A DNA stretch of 64,000 bases from Acinetobacter sp. NIPH 298. Lineage in GTDB: Bacteria > Pseudomonadota > Gammaproteobacteria > Pseudomonadales > Moraxellaceae. The position numbers and the translations under genes were made by a program. Positions 24,874 to 33,618 of the stretch are shown here, piece by piece. The stretch is from the NCBI RefSeq assembly GCF_000369505.1, contig NZ_KB850054.1, positions 1 through 64,000 of the forward strand. The letters run 5' to 3'. Position 1 is the first letter of the stretch, and every line of letters starts with the position of its first letter. The notes under the pieces were generated by a model. It had not been told where the DNA came from, did not search any database, and saw only the letters and a list, made by a program, of their open reading frames with translations.

Positions 24874-26631
24874 ATGCAACAATGGGCCAGATTTGCAATT
24901 CTTGGAGCCATGTTTGTTACCGCATATTTGCTTATTTTGGCTTGGCAAAAAGATTATGGTCATGCTGCAACAGCACCGCAACAACAAGCGGCTGTTGTTA
25001 CTACGCATGAAGTATCTGCAGATTTGCCAAATGCTCAAAATGCAACCGCGGCTTCAGACTTGCCACAAGCAAATGTGACTGCATCACAAGCCACAGAAAG
25101 TCCTTCTGTGAGTCAGCAACTGATTTCAGTACAAACCGACCTTTACCATCTTTGGATCAATCCTAAAGGTGGCGATATTGTTCGTATTGAGCTATTAAGC
25201 CACGATCAAAGCAAAAACGGTGATCAGCCGTTTGTGATGCTTGAAAATGATGCGAACCGTACTTACGTCGCTCAATCTGGTTTAATTGGTTTAAACGGAC
25301 CGGACAGTAGCCGTAGCGGTCGTCCAATGTATGATGTTGAAAAAACAACTTATACCTTGGCAGATGCGAAAAGTGTGGCGACCAAAGATGGAGCAACCAG
25401 TCAAGTCTTGACGGTTCCATTGGTCTTTAAAACGCCTGAAGGCGTTGAAGTGATTAAGACCTTCACTTTTAGCCAAGGTGAGTATCCGATTACGGTTAAA
25501 CACCAAGTCATCAACCGCAGTCAGCAAAACTGGCAAGGTCAGATGTTTGGTCAATTAAAGCGTGATAATTCTGATGATCCAGGCAAATCTGACCAAGGGA
25601 TTTTCACTTTAGGGACTTTCTTGGGTGGCGCATGGGGTACACCTGAAGCAAATTACAATAAGTTAAAGTTTGCTAATTTCTCTGATGAGAAATTGAGTCT
25701 TGACGCGAAAGATGCTTGGGTTGCGATGGTGCAACACTATTTTGTCAGTGCTTGGATTCCAGGTCATTTAAAGCTGACTCAAGCAGATGGTCAACCTTAT
25801 GTTGCTAAGCTAGAATCACGTCAGTCTGCTGATAAAATGAATATTATTGGTTTCACTTCTCCAGTGATTAATGTACCTGCAGGTACATCAATGGAAGTAG
25901 ATGCTAAATTTTATTCTGGCCCAAAAATCCAATCTGAGTTAAAAGATCTTGCTGTTGGTTTAAATCAGACAGTGGACTATGGTTGGTTATGGCCAATTGC
26001 CAAATTATTGTTCTTAGGCTTACAGTTCTTCCATAACATCGTAGGTAACTGGGGTTGGTCAATTATCTTATTGACGATCTTAGTGAAATTGATTTTATGG
26101 CCACTTTCTTCGAAAAGTTATCGCTCAATGGCGAAAATGCGTGTGATTGCACCTGAAATGCAACGCATGAAAGAAGAGTTTGGCGAAGATCGTATGCGTT
26201 TTTCGCAAGAAATGATGGCGTTGTATAAGCGCGAGCAAGTCAATCCATTGTCTGGATGTTTGCCGTTATTGCTGCAAATGCCAATTTTCTTAGCTTTGTA
26301 TTGGGTATTGATGGAATCAGTTGAACTTCGTCATGCGCCATGGTTGGCTTGGATTCAAGATTTATCTGCGATGGATCCTTGGTTTATTTTGCCATTGATC
26401 ATGGGTGTTACCATGTACGTGCAGCAAATGTTAAACCCACAACCGACTGATCCAATGCAAGCGAAAGTATTCCGTATCATGCCAATCATGTTTACGGTCT
26501 TCATGTTGTTCTTCCCTGCAGGTTTAGTGCTGTACTGGATCGTCAACAACAGTATTACGATCCTGCAACAGTCATTTATCAATAAAAGCGTAGAGAAAGA
26601 TCGTCTCAACAAGGTTGAGACCACCTCTTAA
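24874..26631 (+). CDS. yidC: Membrane protein insertase YidC
   Basis: Inserts and folds inner-membrane proteins, alone or with SecYEG. 585 residues: an N-terminal anchor (about residues 7-24), a large periplasmic domain (about 60-355), then the conserved core with NWGWSIILLTILVKLILWPL, a cytoplasmic hairpin with MKEEFGEDRMRFSQEMMALY, CLPLLLQMPIFLALYWVL and the last helices ending in a short basic tail. The arginine in KSYRSMAKM marks the hydrophilic groove region. The gene ends at a strong terminator. Confidence 0.97.
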   Translation: MQQWARFAILGAMFVTAYLLILAWQKDYGHAATAPQQQAAVVTTHEVSADLPNAQNATAASDLPQANVTASQATESPSVSQQLISVQTDLYHLWINPKGGDIVRIELLSHDQSKNGDQPFVMLENDANRTYVAQSGLIGLNGPDSSRSGRPMYDVEKTTYTLADAKSVATKDGATSQVLTVPLVFKTPEGVEVIKTFTFSQGEYPITVKHQVINRSQQNWQGQMFGQLKRDNSDDPGKSDQGIFTLGTFLGGAWGTPEANYNKLKFANFSDEKLSLDAKDAWVAMVQHYFVSAWIPGHLKLTQADGQPYVAKLESRQSADKMNIIGFTSPVINVPAGTSMEVDAKFYSGPKIQSELKDLAVGLNQTVDYGWLWPIAKLLFLGLQFFHNIVGNWGWSIILLTILVKLILWPLSSKSYRSMAKMRVIAPEMQRMKEEFGEDRMRFSQEMMALYKREQVNPLSGCLPLLLQMPIFLALYWVLMESVELRHAPWLAWIQDLSAMDPWFILPLIMGVTMYVQQMLNPQPTDPMQAKVFRIMPIMFTVFMLFFPAGLVLYWIVNNSITILQQSFINKSVEKDRLNKVETTS

Positions 26632-26650
26632 TCTCGAACTTTTACTGAAT

Positions 26651-26689
26651 AAATCCGCTTAAGATGGTAATCTTAAGCGGATTTTTTTT
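26651..26689. terminator. yidC terminator
   Basis: A 15-base-pair perfect stem (AAATCCGCTTAAGAT / ATCTTAAGCGGATTT, loop GGTA) followed by a T-run. It separates the rpmH-yidC unit from mnmE. Confidence 0.92.
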
Positions 26690-26720
26690 GGCTGAATATT
26701 AGGGTTGTTAGGTGAATAAT

Positions 26721-28076
26721 ATGCAACATCAAACCACAATTACTGCGATCGCTACACCTTTAGGTCGTGGTGGTGTGGGGGTGATTCGTCTGTCTGGACC
26801 GAAAGCCTATGTGATTGCCGAACAACTTACACAGAAAACATTACCTGCTGCCCGTATGGCTGGTTTCCGCAAGTTTTATGATGCGGATGGTTCAGTGATG
26901 GATGAAGGCATTATCTTGTGTTTTCCAAATCCGCATTCTTTTACTGGTGAGGATGTGGTTGAAATCCAAGGACATGGTGGTCCTGTGATTCAAAATGCAT
27001 TGCTGGCACGCTTACTTGATTTAGGCGCAATTGCAGCCAAAGCCGGTGAGTTTTCTATGCGCGCCTTTGAAAATGGCAAAATGGATTTAGTTCAAGCTGA
27101 AGCGATTGCTGATTTGATTGATGCCACGTCTCAAGCGGCAGCACGTTCAGCAGTACGATCATTACAGGGTGCATTTTCAACCAAAATTAATACCGTTTTA
27201 GAAAAACTCATTCACTTACGGTTGCATGTTGAAGCCGCTATTGATTTTCCTGAAGAAGAAATTGATTTCTTGGCGGATGGTAAAATTTTAGCGTTATTGG
27301 ATGATGTGCAAAGTTCTGTTCATGCAGTTCAGCAATCTGCGCGTCAAGGACAGTTATTACGTGAAGGTTTGCAGGTGGTCATTGCAGGTAAACCAAATGC
27401 AGGCAAATCCAGCCTATTAAACGCATTAGCGGGACATGAACGCGCTATTGTGACTGATATTGCAGGAACAACCCGTGATGTGTTGCATGAAAAGATCAGT
27501 TTGAATGGTTTACCGATGACCTTGACCGATACCGCTGGTTTACGTGAAACAGGTGATATTGTGGAACAAGAAGGCATTCGTCGTGCCATCAAAGAAATTG
27601 AGCAAGCGGATTTATTGCTATTGGTGTATGACTTAAATCAAGGTGATGAACCGTTACAATTGGCGCGTGAATATTTTGCTGACCATCTTGAACCGAAACG
27701 ATTACTTTTGATCGGCAACAAGTGCGACTTGACGGGGCAACGTGCTGAATTAAGCGATTATCAAGGTTTCCGCCATATCTGTGTTTCTGCCAAGCAAGAA
27801 ATGGGCGTTCAGGCGCTCATAGATGCGATCACAGCGCATGCAGGCTTCCAGCCAGAAGAAGATACCTTTATTGCTCGAACACGCCATTTAGATGCAATGA
27901 AGCGCACTCAGCGTTATTTGGCTGAAGCCCGTGAGCAACTGGTGGTGTTTAATGCGGGCGAGTTAGTGGCTGAGTCATTACGATTAGCCCAAAATGCCCT
28001 CGGTGAAATCACAGGTGATTTTAATGCCGATGATTTATTGGGTAAGATCTTTGGTTCATTCTGTATTGGGAAGTGA
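26721..28076 (+). CDS. mnmE: tRNA modification GTPase MnmE
   Basis: With MnmG (not in this window), it adds the cmnm5 group to U34 of several tRNAs. 451 residues: an N-terminal folate-binding domain (ATPLGRGGVGVIRLSG), a helical domain interrupted by a G domain with GKPNAGKSSLLNAL, the DIAGTTRD switch, DTAGLRET and NKCD, and the invariant C-terminal FCIGK. A GTG at 26712 is also in frame, but TTAGG is spaced for the ATG at 26721. It has no clear terminator of its own. Bases 28077-28302 hold no supported gene. Confidence 0.96.
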   Translation: MQHQTTITAIATPLGRGGVGVIRLSGPKAYVIAEQLTQKTLPAARMAGFRKFYDADGSVMDEGIILCFPNPHSFTGEDVVEIQGHGGPVIQNALLARLLDLGAIAAKAGEFSMRAFENGKMDLVQAEAIADLIDATSQAAARSAVRSLQGAFSTKINTVLEKLIHLRLHVEAAIDFPEEEIDFLADGKILALLDDVQSSVHAVQQSARQGQLLREGLQVVIAGKPNAGKSSLLNALAGHERAIVTDIAGTTRDVLHEKISLNGLPMTLTDTAGLRETGDIVEQEGIRRAIKEIEQADLLLLVYDLNQGDEPLQLAREYFADHLEPKRLLLIGNKCDLTGQRAELSDYQGFRHICVSAKQEMGVQALIDAITAHAGFQPEEDTFIARTRHLDAMKRTQRYLAEAREQLVVFNAGELVAESLRLAQNALGEITGDFNADDLLGKIFGSFCIGK

Positions 28077-28302
28077 TATAAATTGTTGTTATTTAACAAG
28101 TTATACATGTAATTTATAAAGCATTAATAAGTTGTAGTGACTTAATGTTCTTTATGCCTATTGGTAATTCAGTGGTGTTCAATTCAATAAGTTTACACGG
28201 CGCTATGATTTTATATTCAGCTTGAGCTATCAGCCGAATCATATATTTTTTAATGAGGTAAAGTAACATAAAAGCCGTTAAATAATTATTTGGGAGAGAC
28301 TT

Positions 28303-29325
28303 GTGACTGATAAAAATACTGGAGAATTTATCTTATATGCTTCCGAAGATGGTGAGCTAAAAATTGATGTCAGATTATTAGATGAAACTGTTTGGTTGAC
28401 TCAAAAGCAAATGGCAGAAATGTTTCTAAAAGATGTTAGAACGATTAGCGAGCATATTAAAAATGTATTTGATGAAGGTGAACTTGATCAAAATTCAGTT
28501 ATCCGGAATTTCCGGATAACTGCAACAGATGGTAAAAGCTACGATACGCAACACTATAATTTAGATGTCATTATTTCCGTTGGTTATCGGGTTAAGTCTA
28601 ACCGCGGCACACAATTCCGTATATGGGCGACAAAAGTTTTACGTGAATATATCGTTAAAGGTTTTGCGATGGACGATGCAAGACTTAAAAACGGCGGAAA
28701 TAATAACTATTTTGATGAATTACTTGCTCGTATTCGAGATATTCGAGCATCTGAAAAACTGTTTTATCAAAAGGTCTTAGAGATCTATGCAACCAGTGTT
28801 GATTATGACCATAAAACGGCTGAATCTCTAAAATTCTTTCAGACAGTACAAAATAAAATGCACTGGGCAGCTCATGGACATACTGCCGCAGAAGTCGTTT
28901 TTAGTCGTGTAGATGGTACAAAGCCGAACATGGGAATGACAAGTTTTGGTGGTTCTGGACATCCTAAAACGAAAGATATTTCTATCGCTAAAAATTATTT
29001 AGAAGAAAAAGAAATTGATGTGCTTAATCGTATAGTGACCATGTACCTAGATTTTGCAGAGTTACAGGCTTTGAATGGTACACCAATGTATATGCGTGAT
29101 TGGGTGTCAAAACTAGATAAGTTCTTGCTTGCATCTGATAGGCAGCTTTTAACCCATGCTGGGAAAATTTCACAAGCTCAAGCCAAACAAAAAGCACAAT
29201 TAGAATATGCAATATATAAGAAACAATATGTTGACTACCAAACACCAGTAGAGCGGCATTTTGAGGAAGCGATTAAAGATGTAAAAAAAATTGCTAAGCA
29301 ACAACCACGCAATAAGAAAACTTAA
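28303..29325 (+). CDS. RhuM family protein
   Basis: A 340-residue protein resembling RhuM from Salmonella pathogenicity island 3. The N-terminal half has a winged-helix-like segment (VWLTQKQMAEMF...VRTISEHIKNVF, residues about 30-55) and the family block YNLDVIISVGYRVKS...GTQFRIWATKVLREYIVKGF (about 85-125). The molecular function of the family is not established. The start is GTG at 28303 with GGGAGAG 5 bases upstream. RhuM genes are scattered and often mobile; this one sits alone between mnmE and a DsbC-like gene and is probably an insertion into the core order. No integrase or repeats flank it. Confidence 0.82.
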   Translation: MTDKNTGEFILYASEDGELKIDVRLLDETVWLTQKQMAEMFLKDVRTISEHIKNVFDEGELDQNSVIRNFRITATDGKSYDTQHYNLDVIISVGYRVKSNRGTQFRIWATKVLREYIVKGFAMDDARLKNGGNNNYFDELLARIRDIRASEKLFYQKVLEIYATSVDYDHKTAESLKFFQTVQNKMHWAAHGHTAAEVVFSRVDGTKPNMGMTSFGGSGHPKTKDISIAKNYLEEKEIDVLNRIVTMYLDFAELQALNGTPMYMRDWVSKLDKFLLASDRQLLTHAGKISQAQAKQKAQLEYAIYKKQYVDYQTPVERHFEEAIKDVKKIAKQQPRNKKT

Positions 29326-29428
29326 GCACTGAATAGGTTTAGTTTTAATTATGAAGAATCTGTCATGATTAGAAAGAAACTTTAAAATAGGATATTCTGT
29401 ATTGGGAGTAATTCCAATCAAGAATAAA

Positions 29429-29444
29429 TGTTCCACGTGAAACA
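29429..29444. promoter_or_regulatory. parS: ParB-binding parS site 3
   Basis: TGTTCCACGTGAAACA matches the parS consensus TGTTNCACGTGNAACA at every defined position. Intergenic, 5.5 kb to the right of oriC. Confidence 0.9.
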
Positions 29445-29547
29445 TCCCCCCTATTGGTTTGATTTTGGTTGCGACTCAGTAAGTCGAGCTGTTTAGCTAT
29501 GAGAGACGGATTACAATAGCTGCTGATTTTTGATTCGAGTATCAGTC

Positions 29548-30246
29548 ATGTTAAAAAAAATTGGGATATTCTCATTATTGAGCTGTGTTTCTGTTCTGAG
29601 TTTAGCCAATGTGGAAACGCTCAAAAGTAATTTAAATAAGAACTATCCCAATATCCAAGTGACCAATATTCAAAGCACTGAAATGGCAGGTTTATACAGT
29701 GCAAATCTGGATAATCAAATCATCTATCTCGATGACACTGCAGAGCATATGTTTATTGGATCAATGGTGCGCTTAAAAGATCAGAAAAATCTCACCAAGG
29801 ATTTGGTATTAAAGCAAAATTCAATTGATTGGAAACAACTTCCCTTGCAGGATGCGATCAAAACGGTCAAAGGCAATGGCAAACGTCAGCTCGCAATTTT
29901 TTCAGATCCAAACTGTCCGTACTGCAAGCAATTAGAAGCTGAATTGGACAAGCTCAATGATGTGACGATTTATACCTTTATCTATGCTTTAAAACCGCAA
30001 TCTATCGCTGTTTCTAAGCAAGTTTGGTGTGATGCAAATCCATCGTACGCATGGAAAAATTTACTGCAAAAGAATGTTCAACCTAAAGCTAAAACCTGTG
30101 CTAATCCGATAGATCGAAATCTAGAGTTAGGACGTAAGTTGGGTGTGAGTGGTACACCAACTTTAATCTTCTCAAATGGTTTGAAAATGGTCGGTGGACG
30201 TAGTGCTGAAGATATTCAAATGATTTGGAAGGAATTAGGACTATAA
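29548..30246 (+). CDS. DsbC/DsbG-like thiol:disulfide interchange protein
   Basis: A periplasmic thioredoxin-fold protein with signal peptide (ends near SLA-N). From the ATG at 29548 it is 232 residues; the redox motif CPYC is at residues 123-126 after AIFSDPN, and the cis-proline loop SGTPT lies near residue 200. The N-terminal 60 residues look like the dimerisation domain of DsbC. A second cysteine pair (VWCDAN...KTCANP) is present as in DsbC. The probable role is isomerisation of wrong disulfides in exported proteins. The frame is open 6 codons upstream from a TTG, but the ATG begins a normal signal peptide. I leave the symbol empty because DsbC and DsbG cannot be separated safely. Confidence 0.85.
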   Translation: MLKKIGIFSLLSCVSVLSLANVETLKSNLNKNYPNIQVTNIQSTEMAGLYSANLDNQIIYLDDTAEHMFIGSMVRLKDQKNLTKDLVLKQNSIDWKQLPLQDAIKTVKGNGKRQLAIFSDPNCPYCKQLEAELDKLNDVTIYTFIYALKPQSIAVSKQVWCDANPSYAWKNLLQKNVQPKAKTCANPIDRNLELGRKLGVSGTPTLIFSNGLKMVGGRSAEDIQMIWKELGL

Positions 30247-30254
30247 AAAATAAT

Positions 30255-30288
30255 ACGCCCAATTCATTATTTTGGATGAATTGGGCGT
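30255..30288. terminator. Terminator between dsbC-like and glsB-like genes
   Basis: A 13-base-pair stem (ACGCCCAATTCAT / ATGAATTGGGCGT). The T-rich tail is on the minus-strand side, so it serves the glsB-like gene best and probably both converging genes. Confidence 0.75.
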
Positions 30289-30300
30289 GATCCAACGATT

Positions 30301-30552
30301 TTAACTTTTCTTGGTGGCGAGGTTATAAACAAATAAAATAATCACTGCACCGATCACGGATGCAATAAATCCTGCTGCTGAATTTTCCCCGTATAAACCG
30401 AGTAATCGCCCCCCATAGGTCGCCAATAAAGAACCCGCAATACCGAGTAAAGTGGTGACGATAAAACCTGCTTTATCATCCCCTGGATGTAGGGCTCTGG
30501 CGATTAGACCTGCAAAAAAACCTACGACAATTGCAACAATCAGCGTCCACAT
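30301..30552 (-). CDS. GlsB/YeaQ/YmgE family stress-response membrane protein
   Basis: An 83-residue inner-membrane protein with three hydrophobic segments and the family glycine pattern: GFFAGLIARALHPGDD, then GFIVTTLLGIAGSLLATYGG, then AAGFIASVIGAVIILFVYNL. Formerly called transglycosylase-associated protein; no enzyme activity is known. AAGGAG lies 8 bases before the ATG. Members are often induced by envelope or acid stress; nothing here shows how this one is regulated. Confidence 0.9.
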   Translation of the reverse strand: MWTLIVAIVVGFFAGLIARALHPGDDKAGFIVTTLLGIAGSLLATYGGRLLGLYGENSAAGFIASVIGAVIILFVYNLATKKS

Positions 30553-30685
30553 TGTTTTTCTCCTTGTTTCATAAAGCGATTTATTTTTTTATCCTGCTAG
30601 ATCAAGCGCGTGCTGTCTGTAGTAGATTGCTTATTTATGTCGTATTTTTGTGCAAGATTTAGCGGTCTTTGATGAATATAGTTAT

Positions 30686-30712
30686 AAAAAAGGCGCTTAA
30701 TAGCGCCTTAAC
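30686..30712 (-). terminator. hpt terminator
   Basis: Stem AAGGCGCT/AGCGCCTT with a T-run on the minus strand, 8 bases past the hpt stop codon. Confidence 0.82.
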
Positions 30713-30719
30713 TTATCGT

Positions 30720-31250
30720 TTAAAGACCAATCTCACCAATAAAAGGTAAATGACGATATTTCTGATCGAAATCGAGACCATAACCGACAATAAAGCGATC
30801 TTCGACTTCAAAACCTAAGAATTTTACGTCTAAATCAATTTCACGGCGCGATGGTTTGCTCACCAGCGTACACAGTTCAATTGAATTTGGTTTACGGGTT
30901 TGCAGCATTTGCATAACTTTACTTAATGTCCGTCCTGAATCAATAATATCTTCAACAACGAGCACATCTTTACCACGAATTTGACCATCAAGATCTTTTA
31001 AAATTTTGACATCGCGTGAAGAAACGGTTGTACCGTTTACATAGCTAGATACTGTCATAAAATCGAGTTCGTGTGGTTTTTCTATAGCACGACATAAATC
31101 TGCCATAAAAATGACGGAACCACGCAGTAAACCAATCAATACCAGTTCTTTATCACTTTGAGCATAGTGTGCATTGATTTTTTCGCCAAGCTCTTTCACT
31201 TTGGCTTGAATCTCTTCACTTGAAATCATAATGCGCATTGCAATGGTCAT
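30720..31250 (-). CDS. hpt: Hypoxanthine phosphoribosyltransferase
   Basis: A purine salvage enzyme that converts hypoxanthine (and guanine) with PRPP to IMP or GMP. 176 residues, the usual length. The PRPP-binding motif VLVVEDIIDSGRTL lies near residue 100 and the loop LIGLLRGSVIFMADL near residue 40. The C-terminal FIVGYGLDFDQKYRHLPFIG is typical. AGGA lies 8 bases before the ATG at 31250. It lies downstream of guaD on the same strand but a terminator lies between them. Confidence 0.95.
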   Translation of the reverse strand: MTIAMRIMISSEEIQAKVKELGEKINAHYAQSDKELVLIGLLRGSVIFMADLCRAIEKPHELDFMTVSSYVNGTTVSSRDVKILKDLDGQIRGKDVLVVEDIIDSGRTLSKVMQMLQTRKPNSIELCTLVSKPSRREIDLDVKFLGFEVEDRFIVGYGLDFDQKYRHLPFIGEIGL

Positions 31251-31286
31251 CGGCAGATTCCTAAAAAATTAAATATGGGAAAATAA

Positions 31287-31312
31287 AAAAGGTGTTGACC
31301 TGCAACACCTCG
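31287..31312 (-). terminator. Terminator downstream of guaD and the small ORF
   Basis: Stem AGGTGTTG/CAACACCT with a T-run on the minus strand. It lies 160 bases beyond the guaD stop, which leaves room for the small ORF at 31355-31501. Confidence 0.8.
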
Positions 31313-31354
31313 AAAATTTGAGCGAATGGGAGAATTTTAAAACAAAATCAGCTT

Positions 31355-31501
31355 TCATGCATCTTTTGATGATGAATATCTGCCATTTTGCTGAGAAGTG
31401 CTATCTCGTTTCAGCAAGATCGCAGTTCCAATCGCCAACAACATCAAACCAAGTTTTTGTTTGTTTGAGGCTTTAGTTTTGGCTATAGGCTTTTTGTCCA
31501 T
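31355..31501 (-). CDS. Possible small membrane protein overlapping the guaD end
   Basis: A 48-residue reading frame that starts inside the last codons of guaD. It has a basic N-terminus (MDKKPIAKTKASNKQK), one hydrophobic segment (LGLMLLAIGTAILL) and a polar tail. The frame ends 43 bases before the terminator at 31287-31312, which would otherwise leave guaD an unusually long 3' untranslated region. The ribosome site is weak (GAGG 12 bases upstream). It may be a real translationally coupled small protein or chance. Confidence 0.35.
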   Translation of the reverse strand: MDKKPIAKTKASNKQKLGLMLLAIGTAILLKRDSTSQQNGRYSSSKDA

Positions 31502-32789
31502 AGATATAAGTGGCCTCAATATTGCGGTCATCGCCCATGGTAAACAGTGCAAATAAGCTGTCATCAATGGATTTTGACCGTGACTGACGCAGTTGTTGTA
31601 AAGCGGTGGGTTGCAGATTTAGCACCACAAAATCCGCTTCTTTGCCTATATTGAAGTTACCGAGTTTATCGTCCAGATCGAGCGCTTTTGCCCCGCCCAA
31701 AGTGGCATGATAAAGCGATTCAAAAGCGGAGAGTTTATCACCTTGCAACTGTTGTACTTTGTAGGCTTCATTGACCGTTTGCAATAAGCTAAATGAAGTC
31801 CCCGCCCCGACATCAGTGCCTAAACCAACTTTGACTTGTTGATCCCATGTTTTTTTCAATGGAAATAATCCGCTGCCCAAAAACAGGTTTGAGGTTGGGC
31901 AGAAAGCAATTGCGGAGTCTGTGTCATGCATGCATTGCCATTCTGTATCTTCTAAGTGAACACAATGCGCGAATACCGAACGCTGACCTGTTAGACCATA
32001 ATGGTGGTAAACATCCAGATAGCCATTTTGCGCTGGGAACAAATCTTTGACCCATGCAATCTCATCTTTATTTTCACTTAAATGCGTATGCACATACACA
32101 TCAGGAAACTCTGCTTTAAGTTGCCCTGCTTTTTCTAATTGTTCTGGTGTAGAAGTCGGTGCAAAACGTGGTGTGATCGCGTATAGGGCACGGCCCTGAC
32201 CATGCCACTTCTGAATCAGTGCTTTAGAATCGTCATAGGAGCTCTCTGCGGTGTCGCAAAGTGCTTCAGGTGCATGACGGTCCATCATCACCTTACCTGC
32301 AATTAAACGCATCTGGTGCTGTTGTGCGGCTTCAAATAAGGCATCAACTGATTCAGGATGGACAGTGCAGAACACCAGTGCCGTAGTGGTGCCATTTTTA
32401 AGCAGTTCATTGACAAAGAATGCGGCAATTTCTTGGGCATAAGCAGGGTCTTTAAACTGGATTTCGGTTGGGAAAGTATAGGTATTTAACCAACTGAGGA
32501 GTTGTTCGCCGTAGGCACCGACCATTTCTGTTTGTGGAAAATGGATGTGGGTGTCAATCATCCCCGGAATGATCAATTGCTCAGGATAATGCTGAATGTC
32601 AACGTTTGTAGGAAGATGGTCTTGGGCTTCATTCCAAGCGCCAAACCAGCGAATTTTGCCATTTTCGGTGATGAGTACGCCATCTTCGATATAACGCACT
32701 TGATCGGCGATTTCTGCTGCTTGGGAAACGGTTTTTTGAATATCTAAGAAGCGACCACGAACAACCGTGATCTGAGTAGCCAATGTCAT
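31473..32789 (-). CDS. guaD: Guanine deaminase
   Basis: A zinc-dependent amidohydrolase that deaminates guanine to xanthine in purine catabolism. 438 residues. The metal-binding start of the barrel is PGMIDTHIHFPQ (near residue 75), with the C-terminal metal aspartate in VGLGTDVGAGTSFSLL and histidines in VHTHLSE and FAHCVHL. The C-terminal LDLDDKLGNFNIGKEADFVVL is typical of the amidohydrolase fold. It is oriented with hpt, so guanine can be either salvaged or degraded by neighbouring genes. Bases 32790-32970 hold its promoter region and no gene. Confidence 0.94.
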   Translation of the reverse strand: MTLATQITVVRGRFLDIQKTVSQAAEIADQVRYIEDGVLITENGKIRWFGAWNEAQDHLPTNVDIQHYPEQLIIPGMIDTHIHFPQTEMVGAYGEQLLSWLNTYTFPTEIQFKDPAYAQEIAAFFVNELLKNGTTTALVFCTVHPESVDALFEAAQQHQMRLIAGKVMMDRHAPEALCDTAESSYDDSKALIQKWHGQGRALYAITPRFAPTSTPEQLEKAGQLKAEFPDVYVHTHLSENKDEIAWVKDLFPAQNGYLDVYHHYGLTGQRSVFAHCVHLEDTEWQCMHDTDSAIAFCPTSNLFLGSGLFPLKKTWDQQVKVGLGTDVGAGTSFSLLQTVNEAYKVQQLQGDKLSAFESLYHATLGGAKALDLDDKLGNFNIGKEADFVVLNLQPTALQQLRQSRSKSIDDSLFALFTMGDDRNIEATYIYGQKAYSQN

Positions 32790-32970
32790 AACAACCTACA
32801 GTTTTACTTTTTTCGGTTGATTGTACCTGATTTTGCCCAAGTTACTGGAATATTCGCCTAAATTAAGCGGCTAAAAAGTGTATAAATGTGAGTAATCTTT
32901 TGAGTCAATTCACTCTACTTTTGGGTGAATATGGGGAAGCTGTTTGGATAATTTAAGGATTTAAACAACA

Positions 32971-33516
32971 ATGACACTGTATCAAATACACCATCGAAAA
33001 ATTCTTTTCGATTTGATCCTAAATACCCCCGAACTCTATGCAATGTTAAAACAACTTGCACGGATCGAACCACGTGCATATTTAAGTGCAGGTGTGATTC
33101 GCAATACGGTTTGGGCATTTTTGCATGGTCAGACTTTTGATTTAAACGATAGCGAAATTGACGTGATTTATTATGATGGGCAGGAACGGAATAACCATGT
33201 ACAGCAGCGAGTGAAACAAACATTAGAAGACTTATTCCCTCAGCAGCAATGGGATGTGGTGAATCAAGCTTTGGTGCATACATGGTATCGCAAGGAAAAT
33301 GGCGAACAAATTCAGCCAATAGCATCTATCGAACATGCTTTATCATTATGGCCTGAAACGGCAACCGCTATCGCGCTTCGTTTGAACTCATCTGGAGAGC
33401 TGGAGCTGATTGCACCATTTGGTTTACAAGATTTATTTGAATTACGACTCTGTTGGAATCCTGCACTGGTCAGCTATACCACCTTCAAAAATCGTGTTGA
33501 GTCTAAAAAATGGTAG
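32971..33516 (+). CDS. Nucleotidyltransferase family protein (DUF925-like)
   Basis: A 181-residue protein of a small nucleotidyltransferase-fold family. The core reads YLSAGVIRNTVWAFLHGQTF followed by NDSEIDVIYYD, where the two acidic residues would bind metal, and the C-terminal block SIEHALSLWPETATAIALRL is characteristic. Substrate and role are not known for the family. AAGGA lies 10 bases before the ATG. Transcribed alone, divergent from guaD. Confidence 0.82.
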   Translation: MTLYQIHHRKILFDLILNTPELYAMLKQLARIEPRAYLSAGVIRNTVWAFLHGQTFDLNDSEIDVIYYDGQERNNHVQQRVKQTLEDLFPQQQWDVVNQALVHTWYRKENGEQIQPIASIEHALSLWPETATAIALRLNSSGELELIAPFGLQDLFELRLCWNPALVSYTTFKNRVESKKW

Positions 33517-33573
33517 CAACAATGGCCTAAATTAAAATGGGTTGTTCCAACGGAAACACATGATGCTTGAATA

Positions 33574-33606
33574 GAACAAAGGGACTTGATTGAAATCCCT
33601 TTGTTC
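33574..33606. terminator. Hairpin between nucleotidyltransferase and terC
   Basis: Stem GAACAAAGGGA/TCCCTTTGTTC with an 11-base loop between two converging genes; the T-run is poor, so termination is probable but weak. Confidence 0.5.
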
Positions 33607-33618
33607 ATGTTCAGCGTA

